Assembly (NCBI GenBank): GCA_023376005.1 | Contig: CM042138.1 | Coordinates: 96,923,324 to 96,987,323, forward strand | Direction of reading: 5' to 3' | Length of the DNA: 64,000 nucleotides | Source: Doryteuthis pealeii | Lineage: Eukaryota; Mollusca; Cephalopoda; Myopsida; Loliginidae | Shown here: positions 54,717 to 64,000 of the stretch, one piece after another | Layout: each line of letters opens with the position of its first letter | Numbering within the stretch: position 1 is the stretch's first letter | Translations under genes and position numbers: made by a program | Notes under the pieces: generated by a model | Seen by the model: only the letters and a program-made list of their open reading frames with translations | Told to the model about the DNA's origin: nothing | Database searches by the model: none

Positions 54717-54987
54717 TCACTTACAGCTACGTGAGTGGCTGAACAGGCCGATCCTCGAATGGCAGTCTCTGGTGCAGTGGCTGCAAACAAAAGGTGATGC
54801 TTTCTGTAGGTGTTGGGGTTGTTGCTGTTTCTCCTTTCTTTTAGCTCTCTTTTCTGTGGCAGCTTTTTTCCTCTCTTTTTCACTTCTTTTTGTTCCTTGT
54901 TTGATGAGGAGGCGCCAGGTTGCACGGTCTTCTGCAAAAGCCTCCCATGTGTCTATGTTGATGCGGCATGTCTTCAGGTCTCTCTGC
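54717..54987 (-). pseudogene. LINE ORF tail with C-terminal zinc-knuckle-like motif
   Basis: The minus strand encodes an open 90-codon tail: RDLKTCRINIDTWEAFAEDR, a basic helical part KRSEKERKKAATEKRAKRKE, and FVCSHCTRDCHSRIGLFSHS then RSCK and stop. The CxxC...H...H/C pattern followed by SRIGL recurs at the C-terminus of LINE-encoded polyproteins in many animals, as far as I recall. The stop is followed by (GA)n. Upstream part is absent and a stop lies three codons before the start of the frame. Confidence 0.6.
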
Positions 54988-55045
54988 TATATATATGAAG
55001 TTAAGCCACAATGATCCTGTTCAATACATAATGGAATGACCACTT

Positions 55046-55297
55046 AACTCTTTGCCAACCAAATTTTCCCCACAGCTACACCAAATTTTCTTGGTGTCTT
55101 TTTACCTGCAGTTGGGATATTTCAATGTTCACTATCTATTTACCTCAGAACTCATTATATTCAAATAAAGTCCTATTATTATTGTAATCTGAGTCCTTCT
55201 GCTCATTTATAATGAACTAACCATTAATTTTTGTACTTTGCTTGGGTGTGGCAGAAGAGCTGCCATGAGTGGTTTAAAGTAAGCAAAGAGTTAAGTA
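55046..55297. mobile_element. MITE-like element with ACTTAACTCTTTGC ends
   Basis: ACTTAACTCTTTGC (55046-55059) and GCAAAGAGTTAAGT (55283-55296) are perfect 14-bp inverted repeats. Interior lacks coding sequence. Ends resemble 11011-11249. Confidence 0.6.
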
Positions 55298-55799
55298 ACA
55301 GCAATACTGTAAACAGCCCGAGTCTGTTGTTTATCAAAATAACTGGATTTGGCTTCAAATGTCCCAAAAAGGGTTGATATGCTGTGTAACGGCAACACCC
55401 AGCAAAGAAATGAAATAAGACAGAGTCGACTGCTGGAGACGCTTTTATTTGGGTAAATACGGAAGTTGTCACTATCCTCCTGTTTTGCAATGGTCTTCAA
55501 CGTGAAACTACAATTGTATACGAATAGACTATGTAGTTTCTCTAATACAACTACTAAAATCGAAAAAGAGGAGGAAAAGTTCCAAGCTTGTAATTACCTT
55601 CTTGTCATCTTCATGCTGCTAAATGAATTCGAAATCCCGCGTCACGCAAATACGTGACTTTTACCGGTGTCAAACGGTGCCTGTACCCACGCAATAGGAT
55701 GGCCGAACAAAACAAGGGAGATAATTATCTTGCATTTACATGCTGTAAAACAAAAACAACCAATTAATTTTTTTTCTGTATTTGTTTCTTGAGAATTTT
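55298..55799. other. CpG-containing interval with a small frame
   Basis: 55640-55700 is unusually CpG-rich for the window. A 23-codon frame starts ATGGCCGAACAAAACAAGGG at 55699 and overlaps an AAGGGAGATAAT motif. Too short to call a gene. Confidence 0.3.
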
Positions 55800-56170
55800 T
55801 TTTGCACATGGTTATGTGACATCAAGTATTCCTATATAATACAAATAATTTGCACACAGTTGGATGATTTCAAGTAACTAATAATAATAATCCTTACTAA
55901 ACAATTATATCTTCAAATAACCATTCTTAATATAAATAATTTACAGTTATATGACATCAAGTATTCTATTTAATACTAATCATTTTAGAACAGATCTATT
56001 TGACCCATAGATGGGACTCTAACAAGTGCCCAGGGTAGACTGGGCTTGGGAATAATGTCAATCAATGGGCAAAATCTCCACCTCCACCCCCTAATAAAAG
56101 GTATCCTGGGTATGGTACTAAACTGCATCTGTTTGTGAAGCTCCAGTTCTGGAGATCTGGAGAGTTACAG
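55800..56170 (-). repeat. Repeat C
   Basis: Has CAAGTATTCCTATATAATAC, AGATCTATTTGACCCATAG and GTTCTGGAGATCTGGAG-type segments in mixed state; the right part is joined to the tail of a P or B SINE (56165-56230). Confidence 0.6.
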
Positions 56171-56759
56171 TTAAAAATTGACCTTGTGTTGCATCCTACC
56201 TGTTGTGTTGGGGTTGGGTAAATACTTACTTGATATGGGTGGGTAAGATAGCAATCTAGATTTACCATTCTCTGATAGAGTTTGAGACAATGTCTTCACT
56301 GTTCAAAGACCAGAGGCAAAAAGAGATTGAAAATGGGTTTTTGTGACTGTCATGTAAACCTCTATTAGACATTCAAATTATGCAAGGGAGATAATTATTC
56401 ATTGTATCCTTACAAACTGTCCAAGTATCAGCATACACCCTGTAGGGATTACATACTTTACTTACCAAAGTTTTCCTATTTGATGCTAGGGGACATGAAA
56501 GGTAATTACCTCTTGTGTCTGCAATTAGCTACTAGGTGGCATGAATGGCAACATTATAAAAGTGGAAATGACAAAGTTACAATCCTCTTTTACCTTCCAG
56601 TCTCGACAGCAGTAACAATGCACCAATTGTGTTCCATGGTCAGGGTTTTTTTCACCCACAGTAACCTCGTGTTACATGAACATGATAACATGCTTATGAT
56701 GTAAGTCTTTACACTTTCCTTTTCTACCAGCTACATATCAAGGACTAAACACTTTCTCT
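56171..56759. other. Unrecognised interval
   Basis: A 100-codon plus frame at 56402-56704 (starting at an alternative codon) shows no known domain. A GCAAGGGAGATAATTATTC motif lies at 56382-56400. Confidence 0.35.
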
Positions 56760-57309
56760 TGTTACATAATTCATGGATAGTCAATGAATTATGTATGTAC
56801 TGTAGTAAGAATATTTTGAATCAGTGTTCGTGAGATTCAGAATCTAACGAACCCTGATTCAAAATAACAGAGGTCCAGTGGAAAATTACCATGGCCGATG
56901 ATTGGCAACTGGTAACATTTGCTTGACCTCCTGGTAGAACACGATTAGACGCGTGAGAAGTTTTAATTAGATGCGACTAGAGACTTGCTGAAAGCAGACG
57001 CTGTCGTCGGCTCTGAAGATGTTGTTTCTCTATTGCGTGGTTGAATCTTTATGGGCTGGGTTGTTTTAAATAAAAGACTTTACGAAAAACAACAGAGTCT
57101 TGTTGATTGATTTAAACAAGAAATGACTAGCCTGAAGAAACCAACACGAAGCAGCAACGCACAGGATCAGCCCAACAAGAGAAGATGGCAGCCAAATTAG
57201 CAGCAGACAGTAAGCGGCCGAATTAACAAGTAAGAGCCCCTCGTCCCATTTCTATGATGTCTGTCTCTCTCTTTTGCATATATACACCTGAGCAAAGGGG
57301 TATATAAAA
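56760..57309 (+). mobile_element. Solo LTR, copy B
   Basis: Starts TGTTACATAATTCATGG and follows copy A (37741-38227) through CAGTGGAAAATTA, AATAAAAGAC and GTTAACAAGTAAGAG-like sequence to GCAAAGGGGTATATAAA. The flanks TCTCT and ACTCT agree at four of five bases. No internal region attached. Confidence 0.6.
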
Positions 57310-57434
57310 CTCTACTAAAGACTCATTTTTATATTGAGACATTTTACTCATACAGCCCTGTATAAGCTCTTCCTGGTATCTCATATCATGTTTGTATTCT
57401 CTTCTGTTAAGTTTGCTCAGGCAATAGAATTGTG

Positions 57435-57940
57435 GGTAATTTATGAGGAAGTGCGTCCCGGTCTCTGGCCTCAGAAATTGCTACCCGATGACTATTAAAA
57501 TAACGTCCCCAGCTATGAAGATGTATATCTATCTATCTATCTATCTATCTATCTACCTCAATTTGTTCATTTTTTAATTTGTTTATATCTATCTATCCAC
57601 CCATCTCCATTTTTTAATATCTATCTATATTATTTTGTTATCTATCTATCTATCTCAGTCTATTCCAAACTATATATCCATCTTCATATCTAAACAAGAA
57701 TTATGAAAAATTACGATAAATAAACAAGAATTATGACAAATTTCTATAAATGAACAAGAATTACGACAAATTACGATAAATAAATAAGAATTACGACAAA
57801 AAATACATTTAACGCCCTAAGTTGGTTGTTTTCTTTCAAGTAACACCATCGAGATGACATAGCTGGGGATGTTATTTTAATAGTCCCTGGTTAGCAATTT
57901 CTGAGGCAGGAGACCGGGACACACTTCCTCATAAATTACC
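57435..57940. mobile_element. Foldback MITE, family G, copy 3
   Basis: Termini 57435-57514 and 57861-57940 are inverted; flanked by the perfect octamer GAATTGTG at 57427-57434 and 57941-57948. The core is (TATC)n, i.e. reversed with respect to copy 1, and contains CATTTAACGCCCTAAGTTGG shared in complement with copy 1. Confidence 0.9.
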
Positions 57941-58087
57941 GAATTGTGTTCAAATCTAACAGTTCTGTCCTACTGCTGGTCATCAATTAAGGTTGACTGA
58001 TACGATGTTGGGTCTTTGGTCTTATCCACTCCCTTTCTGCCCATTGATTATACTCTTAAATTCCAAATTAGTATAGTTGACAAATAA

Positions 58088-58305
58088 GGGCCTGCCTACT
58101 CAGTTGGTAGAGCGTTCGGCTAGAAATCACAAGGTTTCTAGTTCAATACTGTGCGGTAAAGTAAGGAGCTAATGGTAGGTGTAGTACTCCACCTCAGATG
58201 CAAAAAAACAACTTCCTTGGTCTAGTGCTAGTGAAAAGTGGATAGACTCCCTCACTGATTGGCTGATACCGACTTTAGGCCATCCCGATGACTTTACTTT
58301 ACTTA
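58088..58305 (+). repeat. tRNA-headed SINE, family A
   Basis: CCTACTCAGTTGGTAGAGCG and CTAGTTCAATACTGTGC are box A- and box B-like. The segment between box B and the GTGCGGTAAAG body is shortened. Ends GATGACTTTACTTTAC. Confidence 0.85.
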
Positions 58306-58584
58306 CTACCACTCTCATGTGGGTGGTTCCAGAAAACCTCTACCCCTCTCCTGACCTGGCCTTGCCTCTCTCCAAAATTCCCTGAATAACTTTTCCTCAA
58401 GTACTGGTAACCTATTACCTGTCATCACTGTCCGAAGATACCTGTTAACAACTGTTCGTTTTTCACTTTTCGCCTTTTAACCCTTTGAACTCTTCACATC
58501 TGGGAATTGTATTAAATATTTAAGTTACTTTTACTTCTCAGTGCATTTCAGATTTTACAAAATCATTGTAAATAACTTTTCACC
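58306..58584. other. Intergenic, nothing recognised
   Basis: No shared repeat or coding signal seen. Confidence 0.4.
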
Positions 58585-58848
58585 AACTCCTCTGCACGAG
58601 CAAGATGCGACACAAGGTCAATTTCTTAAGCAGAGTTTAACAGGTTTGAATTCAGAGTTTTCCTTCTCCCAGACTGGTTACCTAGTCATGGTTAAAGTCT
58701 GCCCTGCTATTTACCCATAGTTGGAGGAAGAATTGGATTCATACCGTTCCCAAGGCTATTAGTGCTATGTAAAATGCAAACAGCTTCCTCCAGGAATTGA
58801 ACTCGGGTTGATTTTCTATGACTAACCATTACACAACGAGTGCCTCCA
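58585..58848 (-). repeat. tRNA-headed SINE, family B
   Basis: Minus-strand copy with tail CACCAACTCCTCTGCACG on the left and head complement CTAACCATTACACAACG on the right. Confidence 0.85.
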
Positions 58849-58936
58849 AATAGTGTTGTATAAGATTACCTACCTCCACTGTGAAAGAATGGTTGTGTCT
58901 ATCTTATAAATCAGTTGTCGGACAGACAAGCAGGGA

Positions 58937-59223
58937 ATATTTGTCTATAACTCCACTTGTATGGACTGGGCACAATGCCTCATTTTAATGTGGGCCCACC
59001 CATAAGCCGAAGCTCATGGGTGGGAAAGAACAAAAATTGCGTCAATCCCTTTGGCATTCCCCCTCAAGAGAGGCGCCTCAGGTGCTGGGAAATAAGCCCA
59101 GCCCCGCCCACAAGGTGGCAGGTATTGCCTGGGGGAAAGCCCCCTGGGATCGACGCTATTAATTGTACTTTACCCCGATCCAGTGGCCGAAGCACACTGG
59201 CCCCCCCCCCCGAGGGAAAAGGT
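58937..59223. mobile_element. GC-rich retroposon, family K, copy 1
   Basis: 287 bases, much richer in G+C than the window, between perfect 17-bp repeats GGACAGACAAGCAGGGA at 58920-58936 and 59224-59240. Contains GCATTCCCCCTCAAG, GGCGCCTCAGG and GCCCCCTGGGATC. No pol III boxes were recognised and there is no poly-A end on either side (a C run lies at 59201-59212). The long duplication supports retroposition. Confidence 0.75.
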
Positions 59224-59519
59224 GGACAGACAAGCAGGGAGTTAGTATGTATATGAAATCCTGATTGAATAAATATAGTATTACCAAGTATTTGACTTTG
59301 CCTCTTATTCACTTTCATTACATATCTCCTACTTCTCTTTGTGTGTGAGTAATTGGATGTCTTTACTCATGACACAAAAATGGAATATCGGATTTTTTCA
59401 TGATCAAATAAATCTCTGAGACCCCTTTTTCTATGTCACACCTTGTTATTACTTCATCATGAATTGTTCTCACTTTTATTCTGTATGAGAAAATGATAAA
59501 TAACCAACTATTAATCTTA

Positions 59520-59850
59520 TAATAATAATAATGATAATGAAATTTATTGTGTACAGTGCTCAGGTGCACCACAACTCATCAAAGTCTCATGTCAAGTACA
59601 CAGAATAATGTATTAGTGTCAGGAACATGAACGGTTTACAGTAGTAATATGCATGTATGTGTGCGCGTGTGTGCATATGTATGTGAAGAGTGGCATCAGG
59701 TATAGGGTCGGCAGACTACAGGAAGCATGGAGGCTTTGAAAGACTCAGTGCTTCAGCAGCCTACAACAGACGCGGGCAGTTTATTCCATGTCTCCGCAAT
59801 TTTCGGGAAAATGTTTCCGAAAGTCATGTGAGCAGTGCTATGATATACAT
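59520..59850 (-). pseudogene. CR1/L2-like LINE 3' end, family D
   Basis: Plus-strand start is (AAT)n then GATAATGAAATTTATTGTG, the complement of the 3' tail. Minus-strand coding relics match 52593-53078 (HCSHDFRK, LPASVVGC, SFKASMLPV). Confidence 0.8.
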
Positions 59851-60103
59851 TGAAAAACATGACAATTCAGGAAAAAAAGGGATTGTCAGTGGTCAGGAAT
59901 TAATGCAAGTGTTACTGACAAAATTTTGCTATAATACGTATAATATTCACAGACATAGCTGCTAATCTTTCTTCAGATTTTTTTTTAGAGGAGTTAATAA
60001 AAATAAATACTTAACATTTATACCCAGTCATGATTAACAGCATTAGGAAAATTAGGGATTAATTATCTGCCCTTTGCACCAGGGGCTGAATCGCCAATAT
60101 TGT

Positions 60104-60361
60104 TATATTTACCACGTACCCCACGTTGTACGGATTAGGCACAAGACCCTATCGAACTGAAGCTCATGGGAGGCGGGTGCAAAAAATGCGTTGATCCCGT
60201 CGGCATTCCCCCTCAAGTGGGGCGCCTCAGGCACCGGGCAATAAATCCAGCCGCTTTAAATCGAGGGGGCAGGTGTTGCCTGGGTGGATGGCCCCCTGGG
60301 ATCAACAACGTTAACTTATGCAGTCCAGGGTCGAAGCAACTGGAACCTCCGGTTGAAAGTC
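60104..60361. mobile_element. GC-rich retroposon, family K, copy 2
   Basis: Shares GAAGCTCATGGG, GGCATTCCCCCTCAAG, GGCGCCTCAGG and GGCCCCCTGGGATC with copy 1. The flanks at 60088-60103 and 60362-60377 are GAATCGCCAATATTGT and GAATTGCCAATATCGT, a 16-bp duplication with two differences. Confidence 0.75.
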
Positions 60362-60653
60362 GAATTGCCAATATCGTACATTGGTGCCCAAATAGAATTT
60401 AATGATTAAGTCCCTTATATTGTTGATCCGATAGCAGCAAGATGTCTAAATCTAATTGCTCCCAAAACCTCAAAGAACTTCAGCAGATAAGTCTTACAGC
60501 AAACGCCATTAATTTTTCAATTTGTACCTTTCTGAATATATGTTTTGTTTTTTTATCTTAAATTGTTGTTATTTCTTCATCTGAATTTAATTGCCCCCCT
60601 TTTAACCAGAGAAAATATATGTGCCCAGCAAAAAAGATCATAACAGAATGAGA
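60362..60653. other. Intergenic, nothing recognised
   Basis: No shared repeat or coding signal seen beyond the duplication at its left edge. Confidence 0.4.
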
Positions 60654-60872
60654 ACAATCAAAGCTTCCATGCTTCCTGTAGTCCGCCGACACTATACCTG
60701 ATACCATCTCCACACACATATGCACACACGTGCACACATACATGCATATTACTACTGTAAACTGTTCATGTTCCTGACACTAATACATTATTCTGTGTAC
60801 TTGACATGAGACTTTGATGAGTTGTAGTGCACCTGAGCACTGTACACAATAAATTTCATTATCAAATCTACC
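60654..60872 (+). pseudogene. CR1/L2-like LINE 3' end, family D
   Basis: AAGCTTCCATGCTTCCTGTA through GCACTGTACACAATAAATTTC; only the last coding bases and 3' UTR remain. Confidence 0.8.
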
Positions 60873-60879
60873 CCAATGG

Positions 60880-61135
60880 ATTATGATTAAATAAAGGGTT
60901 TGGTTCAAAATTTTGTGAAGTCTCCTGATTATGACATGAAGGTTCCCGAGTTTGAAAGAGAAACACCTGAAGAAGGCTGGAAGGCACATTGACTGAAATG
61001 TTGTGTATATATTATATACACAATGTTTCAGCCAATGTGTTGTCCTCATCTTTATTGTTATATACTATATAACATCTTTATTGTTATATACTATATAACA
61101 ATAAAGATGAGGACAACAGTCCGAAAAATCTAAAT
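60880..61135. repeat. Repeat F, palindromic pair
   Basis: A plus-strand F start (CACCTGAAGAAGGCTGG, ATTGACTGAAATGTTG) runs directly into two successive palindromes: 60985-61039 centred on TATATTATATA, and 61039-61117 with GTTGTCCTCATCTTTATTG arms. The right end is the F tail CGAAAAATCTAAATAATAC. F is thus present as joined inverted copies. Confidence 0.8.
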
Positions 61136-62214
61136 AATACAAATTAATAAAAAAAAGAAGGTGTACTGTTCTTTTTATTCATATTTCTCCCTAGTTTCCA
61201 CACCATTATTAATTTTTTTCAGCCTGTCGATTCTCTTGTTTCCTATTCAGTTAAAGTGTTTTCTGCTTAATATTTATTTAGGCTTGTGGGTCATTGTATT
61301 TTTTATGCTAACTCGCTTGGTGGTATTAATTAATTAATTATACTAAGGAGTCATACTTAAATGAAATAACGACAAACAGAAGAAAATTGCCACGAACCAG
61401 CACCAGCCACTTAGGAAGGTGAAAGATCATAGACAGTCTGTAAATATGTGTCAAGCGAAAATAAATATAACTAAAATAAAATTATTAAAAAAGAACAACA
61501 AAAACTTAAATGTCAATCCCAAAACAAACCAAACAATTTTTAAAATTTTGTAGATGGCATTGAATTATCTCCCTTGAAATACATTTTGTCAAAGCAAGTA
61601 TTTCGATTATCTCCCTTGTTTTGTTTACGTTTTTGTTTTTACTGAATTGTTAATAACTGCATGTTTGTGTTGACGTCAGCAACGAATTATTAATGAACTT
61701 ACATTGCATTTACTTACATTTACACCTACCTACACTTCCCCCAGATACACTGATTCAACAACAGCTAAATGCCCACTACAGATCTATTAATGGGTTTATG
61801 TTGGATGGGAACAAAAGAAAGAAAAAATCAAAAAAATCTACCCAATGATAAGTTTTACAAGCTCAGGTGAAGAGCCAGAAATTAAAATCATTTTTTATTT
61901 TTATTTTTTTAGATCCTCCTAATTTAGAAAATTTGGTAAGAAGAGAGGAACAGTTAAGTAAAAAAAGAAAAAAAGAAAGAAAAAAAGACAAATTCTAAAG
62001 GAATACTGATTGTATCTAAATTTTTAATGTGATACAAACCATCATTATTGAAAGTGGGAGAAAACATTGTAAGACATTTTGGAAATAAAAAGAAAAAAAT
62101 TATTCAATTTTTCTCGTATCATTGACCCATTCTGTTGGTGGGTCAGAAGAAGACTAGTTTATTTTCACACAATATAAACAATGTCACATAAAACAAAACA
62201 AAACAAAACAAAAA
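61136..62214. other. Intergenic with two motif copies
   Basis: Contains ATTATCTCCCTTG at 61564-61576 and 61606-61618, 42 bases apart. Otherwise AT-rich with A-rich runs; no gene recognised. Confidence 0.4.
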
Positions 62215-62815
62215 ACCCGCCCTGTCGGTGGGGCGTTAGAATGCACCGACTGCACCTCTGCAGAGGGGTAATACTCCCCCAATGGGGCCACCTGTTGGCA
62301 GTGGGTGGCGACCCGTGATGCTTAAGGATAGAGCCCAGGTGGATGAGCAGTTCATGACATGCAATACTCCACTTTGGCCCTATCTTGGGCTAGACGGGCG
62401 GTTGGAGAGGCCCCCTCTGATCAATCGGCTGGTCACGTCAAGCCCTAGCACCTATATGATTTTCCCAACCCTATTGCCCTTATGGCAAGCCCCAACCCCT
62501 TTTATCATATGGGTGCTAGAAGGCGGTGGTTGCGGGTCTACATGTCCTGGGAATGACGTTAAATTCTATCTGATGGTGAGGTTCCAGTTTTGGAGGTTTG
62601 GGGAATGTGGGGCACCCATTCATCACCATTGCTCCCTGGTCCACTCTGACCCGGAGTGGTAGTACCTGTTAGGGTCCAATCTATGGGTTAAATAGAAAAA
62701 TGTATTTATAAAAAATTGTATTATCCATTAAGAATTGATTTATTTCAAAACTTTATCGGCATTAAATGACCCACTGAGGTTGATATGCCGTAAAACAAAA
62801 CAAACCAAACCAAAA
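62215..62815 (+). repeat. Repeat C, long-tailed subtype, full copy
   Basis: Runs from CCCTGTCGGTGGGGCGTTAG to GTTGATATGCCGTAAAAC and an AAACAAACCAAACC tail. This is the longest C copy in the window (about 600 bases) and covers all of 45219-45644. The 126-codon frame at 62282-62662 has no recognised domain and is not conserved as a frame in the other copies. Confidence 0.8.
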
Positions 62816-63069
62816 CAAAAAACATAATGTGGTTGTTGTAGTAATGTGTGGAGGATGATCACCAATTAGGACTGAACCTATTCTAGTAGTGATCAACTCA
62901 ATTGTTTTAATTTTTTTATTACATAGTTTGAAAGTTGATTATAAGTTTACTTATATGTATTAAAAATTTCTATTTTGATAAATAATTTGAGTGGGTGAGC
63001 AAACATTTTGGTGAAATTAACTTTTTGGAAATTTTTTTGTCAGTGTATATCGTTGATATCTTAGAATAC

Positions 63070-63340
63070 AACATAGAGGACCCCCCCCCCAAAAAAAAAG
63101 GGGGGTGTCCTGATAAGTAACTAAGCTGTATCTGATGAAGCTCTAGTTTTGGAGATCTGGAGTAAAGTATACCCCTTCATTGCCATTACTCCCAGGCCAA
63201 CTCTGCCCTGGAGTATTAGTACTTGTTAGGGTCCATCTCCAGGTCAAATAGATCTGTTTGAAAATCATTCATATTTGTTAGAAATATTTGCTACCATATA
63301 ACTGTAAATTAATTGTATAAAAAATAGTTATCTTAAATTA
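63070..63340 (+). repeat. Repeat C, middle part
   Basis: GGGGTGTCCTGATAAGTAAC, CTGTATCTGATGAAGCTC and CATTGCCATTACTCCCAGGC identify it; preceded by a C run then an A run at 63082-63100. Confidence 0.65.
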
Positions 63341-63785
63341 TAATTGAACAGTCTCATTTTTAACCAGAGGGTGGTGCAAGGTAATAATGGACGGAAGATT
63401 TAGGAACAAGTGTATTAATATATTGTAAATGATTATGCTCAGAACGTTACAGCCTTCAAGATGTATCATATGTAGGGTGGCCAGACATCTGTCTGTGCCG
63501 GACTGTATGGCATTCGAGTCAATCATCCTTCATTCTGCACCAACTTAAGCCATATCTGTTTTGATCTTCACATAGTGTAACAGGACCCTATTTTGTCACC
63601 GTGGTAACACGCTTTCTCCCACCACTCAAGGACTGCACATGGAATAGTCCACTACACATAGTAAAGGGGTGTTTAAATGGAAGATTTCACTTCAATCAGA
63701 GCAGGCCCTTTTCTCTCTATTCTTGCACACAGGCTGAGCCTCTACTGAGAGCATATGATTTTAAGGATTGTATTTTTATTTAGCT
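63341..63785. other. Intergenic, nothing recognised
   Basis: Moderate G+C; small frames without known domains. Confidence 0.4.
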
Positions 63786-64000
63786 CCTGACAAAAAAAAA
63801 AAAGCAAGACCAAGTTTAACCATGAATGGATCAAAGAATTTCGACTTATATCTAACTGATTAGTGGTTTCAGTGATGAGCACAATATCATCTACGAATCG
63901 GAGATGAGTCAATACCATTGATGTTGATTTCACTCCTAGAGTTACCACAGAAAAGGAAGAACAGAGACTATTTTCAACACAAAAGGCTATGGGAAAGATC
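63786..64000 (-). pseudogene. LINE reverse transcriptase fragment, cut by window edge
   Basis: The minus strand encodes MVLTHLRFVDDIVLITETTN and QLDI. FVDD in this context is the reverse transcriptase catalytic motif (usually FADD), with the HLRF and LI flanks typical of RTE-like elements. Frame breaks lie on both sides, and the sequence continues beyond 64000. It may belong to the same family as the fragments at 5225, 33375 and 47873. Confidence 0.7.

Noticed and set aside
54640..55014. 124-codon plus-strand frame
   Set aside because: It is the opposite strand of a recognisable LINE ORF tail at 54717-54987; its hydrophobic runs come from the complement of Lys/Arg codons.
55699..55770. Small frame starting ATGGCCGAACAAAAC
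   Set aside because: Only 23 codons, ends in low-complexity Lys/Thr, and overlaps a repeated motif; no splice donor seen.
58957..59318. 99- and 84-codon frames in the GC-rich segment
   Set aside because: High G+C removes stops by chance; the second K copy shows many gaps and substitutions that do not respect codons.
62282..62662. 126-codon frame in repeat C
   Set aside because: Not preserved as a frame in the copies at 31340 and 45219, and no domain is visible.

Overview
This is a eukaryotic, AT-rich, repeat-dominated window. It looks like non-coding accessory DNA from a mollusc, most likely a coleoid cephalopod such as an octopus. The grounds are many tRNA-headed SINE fragments, mariner, RTE-like and CR1/L2-like relics, long (TA)n, (CA)n and (TAGA)n arrays, and one intronless Speedy/RINGO reading frame that is animal-like. 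The species call is inference; I could not search a database. There is no operon structure, no intact tRNA or rRNA gene and no CRISPR array.

The only long credible protein-coding sequence is at 40.8-42.5 kb (+). It encodes a Speedy/RINGO-type CDK activator: a ~290-residue N-terminal extension, a complete ~136-residue RINGO domain, and a Ser/acidic C-terminal tail that lies in the next frame and is reached only across a one-base frame break. A second, much weaker gene candidate is a minus-strand split gene with a putative first coding exon at 19594-19648 and a phase-compatible small exon at 10293-10348.

The rest is layered mobile DNA. 1-9.5 kb: SINE fragments, an RTE-like LINE tail and copies of an interspersed repeat here called C. 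9.5-19.6 kb: a hammerhead-like motif, small MITEs including a hAT type, a tandem palindromic MITE, then about 3 kb of AT-rich sequence with no recognised repeat. 20.4-26.4 kb: two copies of a restriction-like endonuclease domain from an R2-superfamily-like retrotransposon, a deleted mariner, a solo LTR inside repeat C, and an 8-bp-TSD MITE. 27-35.4 kb: a 600-bp CCAA-type array, foldback elements, a tRNA-like plus hammerhead module, and an RTE fragment split by a MITE. 35.7-39.7 kb: Tc1 and mariner relics, a solo LTR and a second hammerhead. 44-49.9 kb: two deleted mariners, each split by a retroposon, and two inverted structures. 50-64 kb: SINEs, CR1/L2-like LINE 3' ends, a solo LTR, a third copy of the 8-bp-TSD MITE, two copies of a GC-rich retroposon with 16-17 bp target duplications, a palindromic hammerhead-like repeat, and a LINE reverse transcriptase fragment running off the right edge.

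The elements do not form one pathway. What the window records well is the order of insertion: several insertions can be resolved to the base by target-site duplications (MITE in LINE, LTR in repeat C, retroposon in mariner). The most unusual signals are the hammerhead-ribozyme-like folds, one directly next to a tRNA-like fold, and the frame-broken Speedy gene. Repeat family letters (A, B, C, D, F, G, H, I, J, K, N, P) are labels used only in this annotation.
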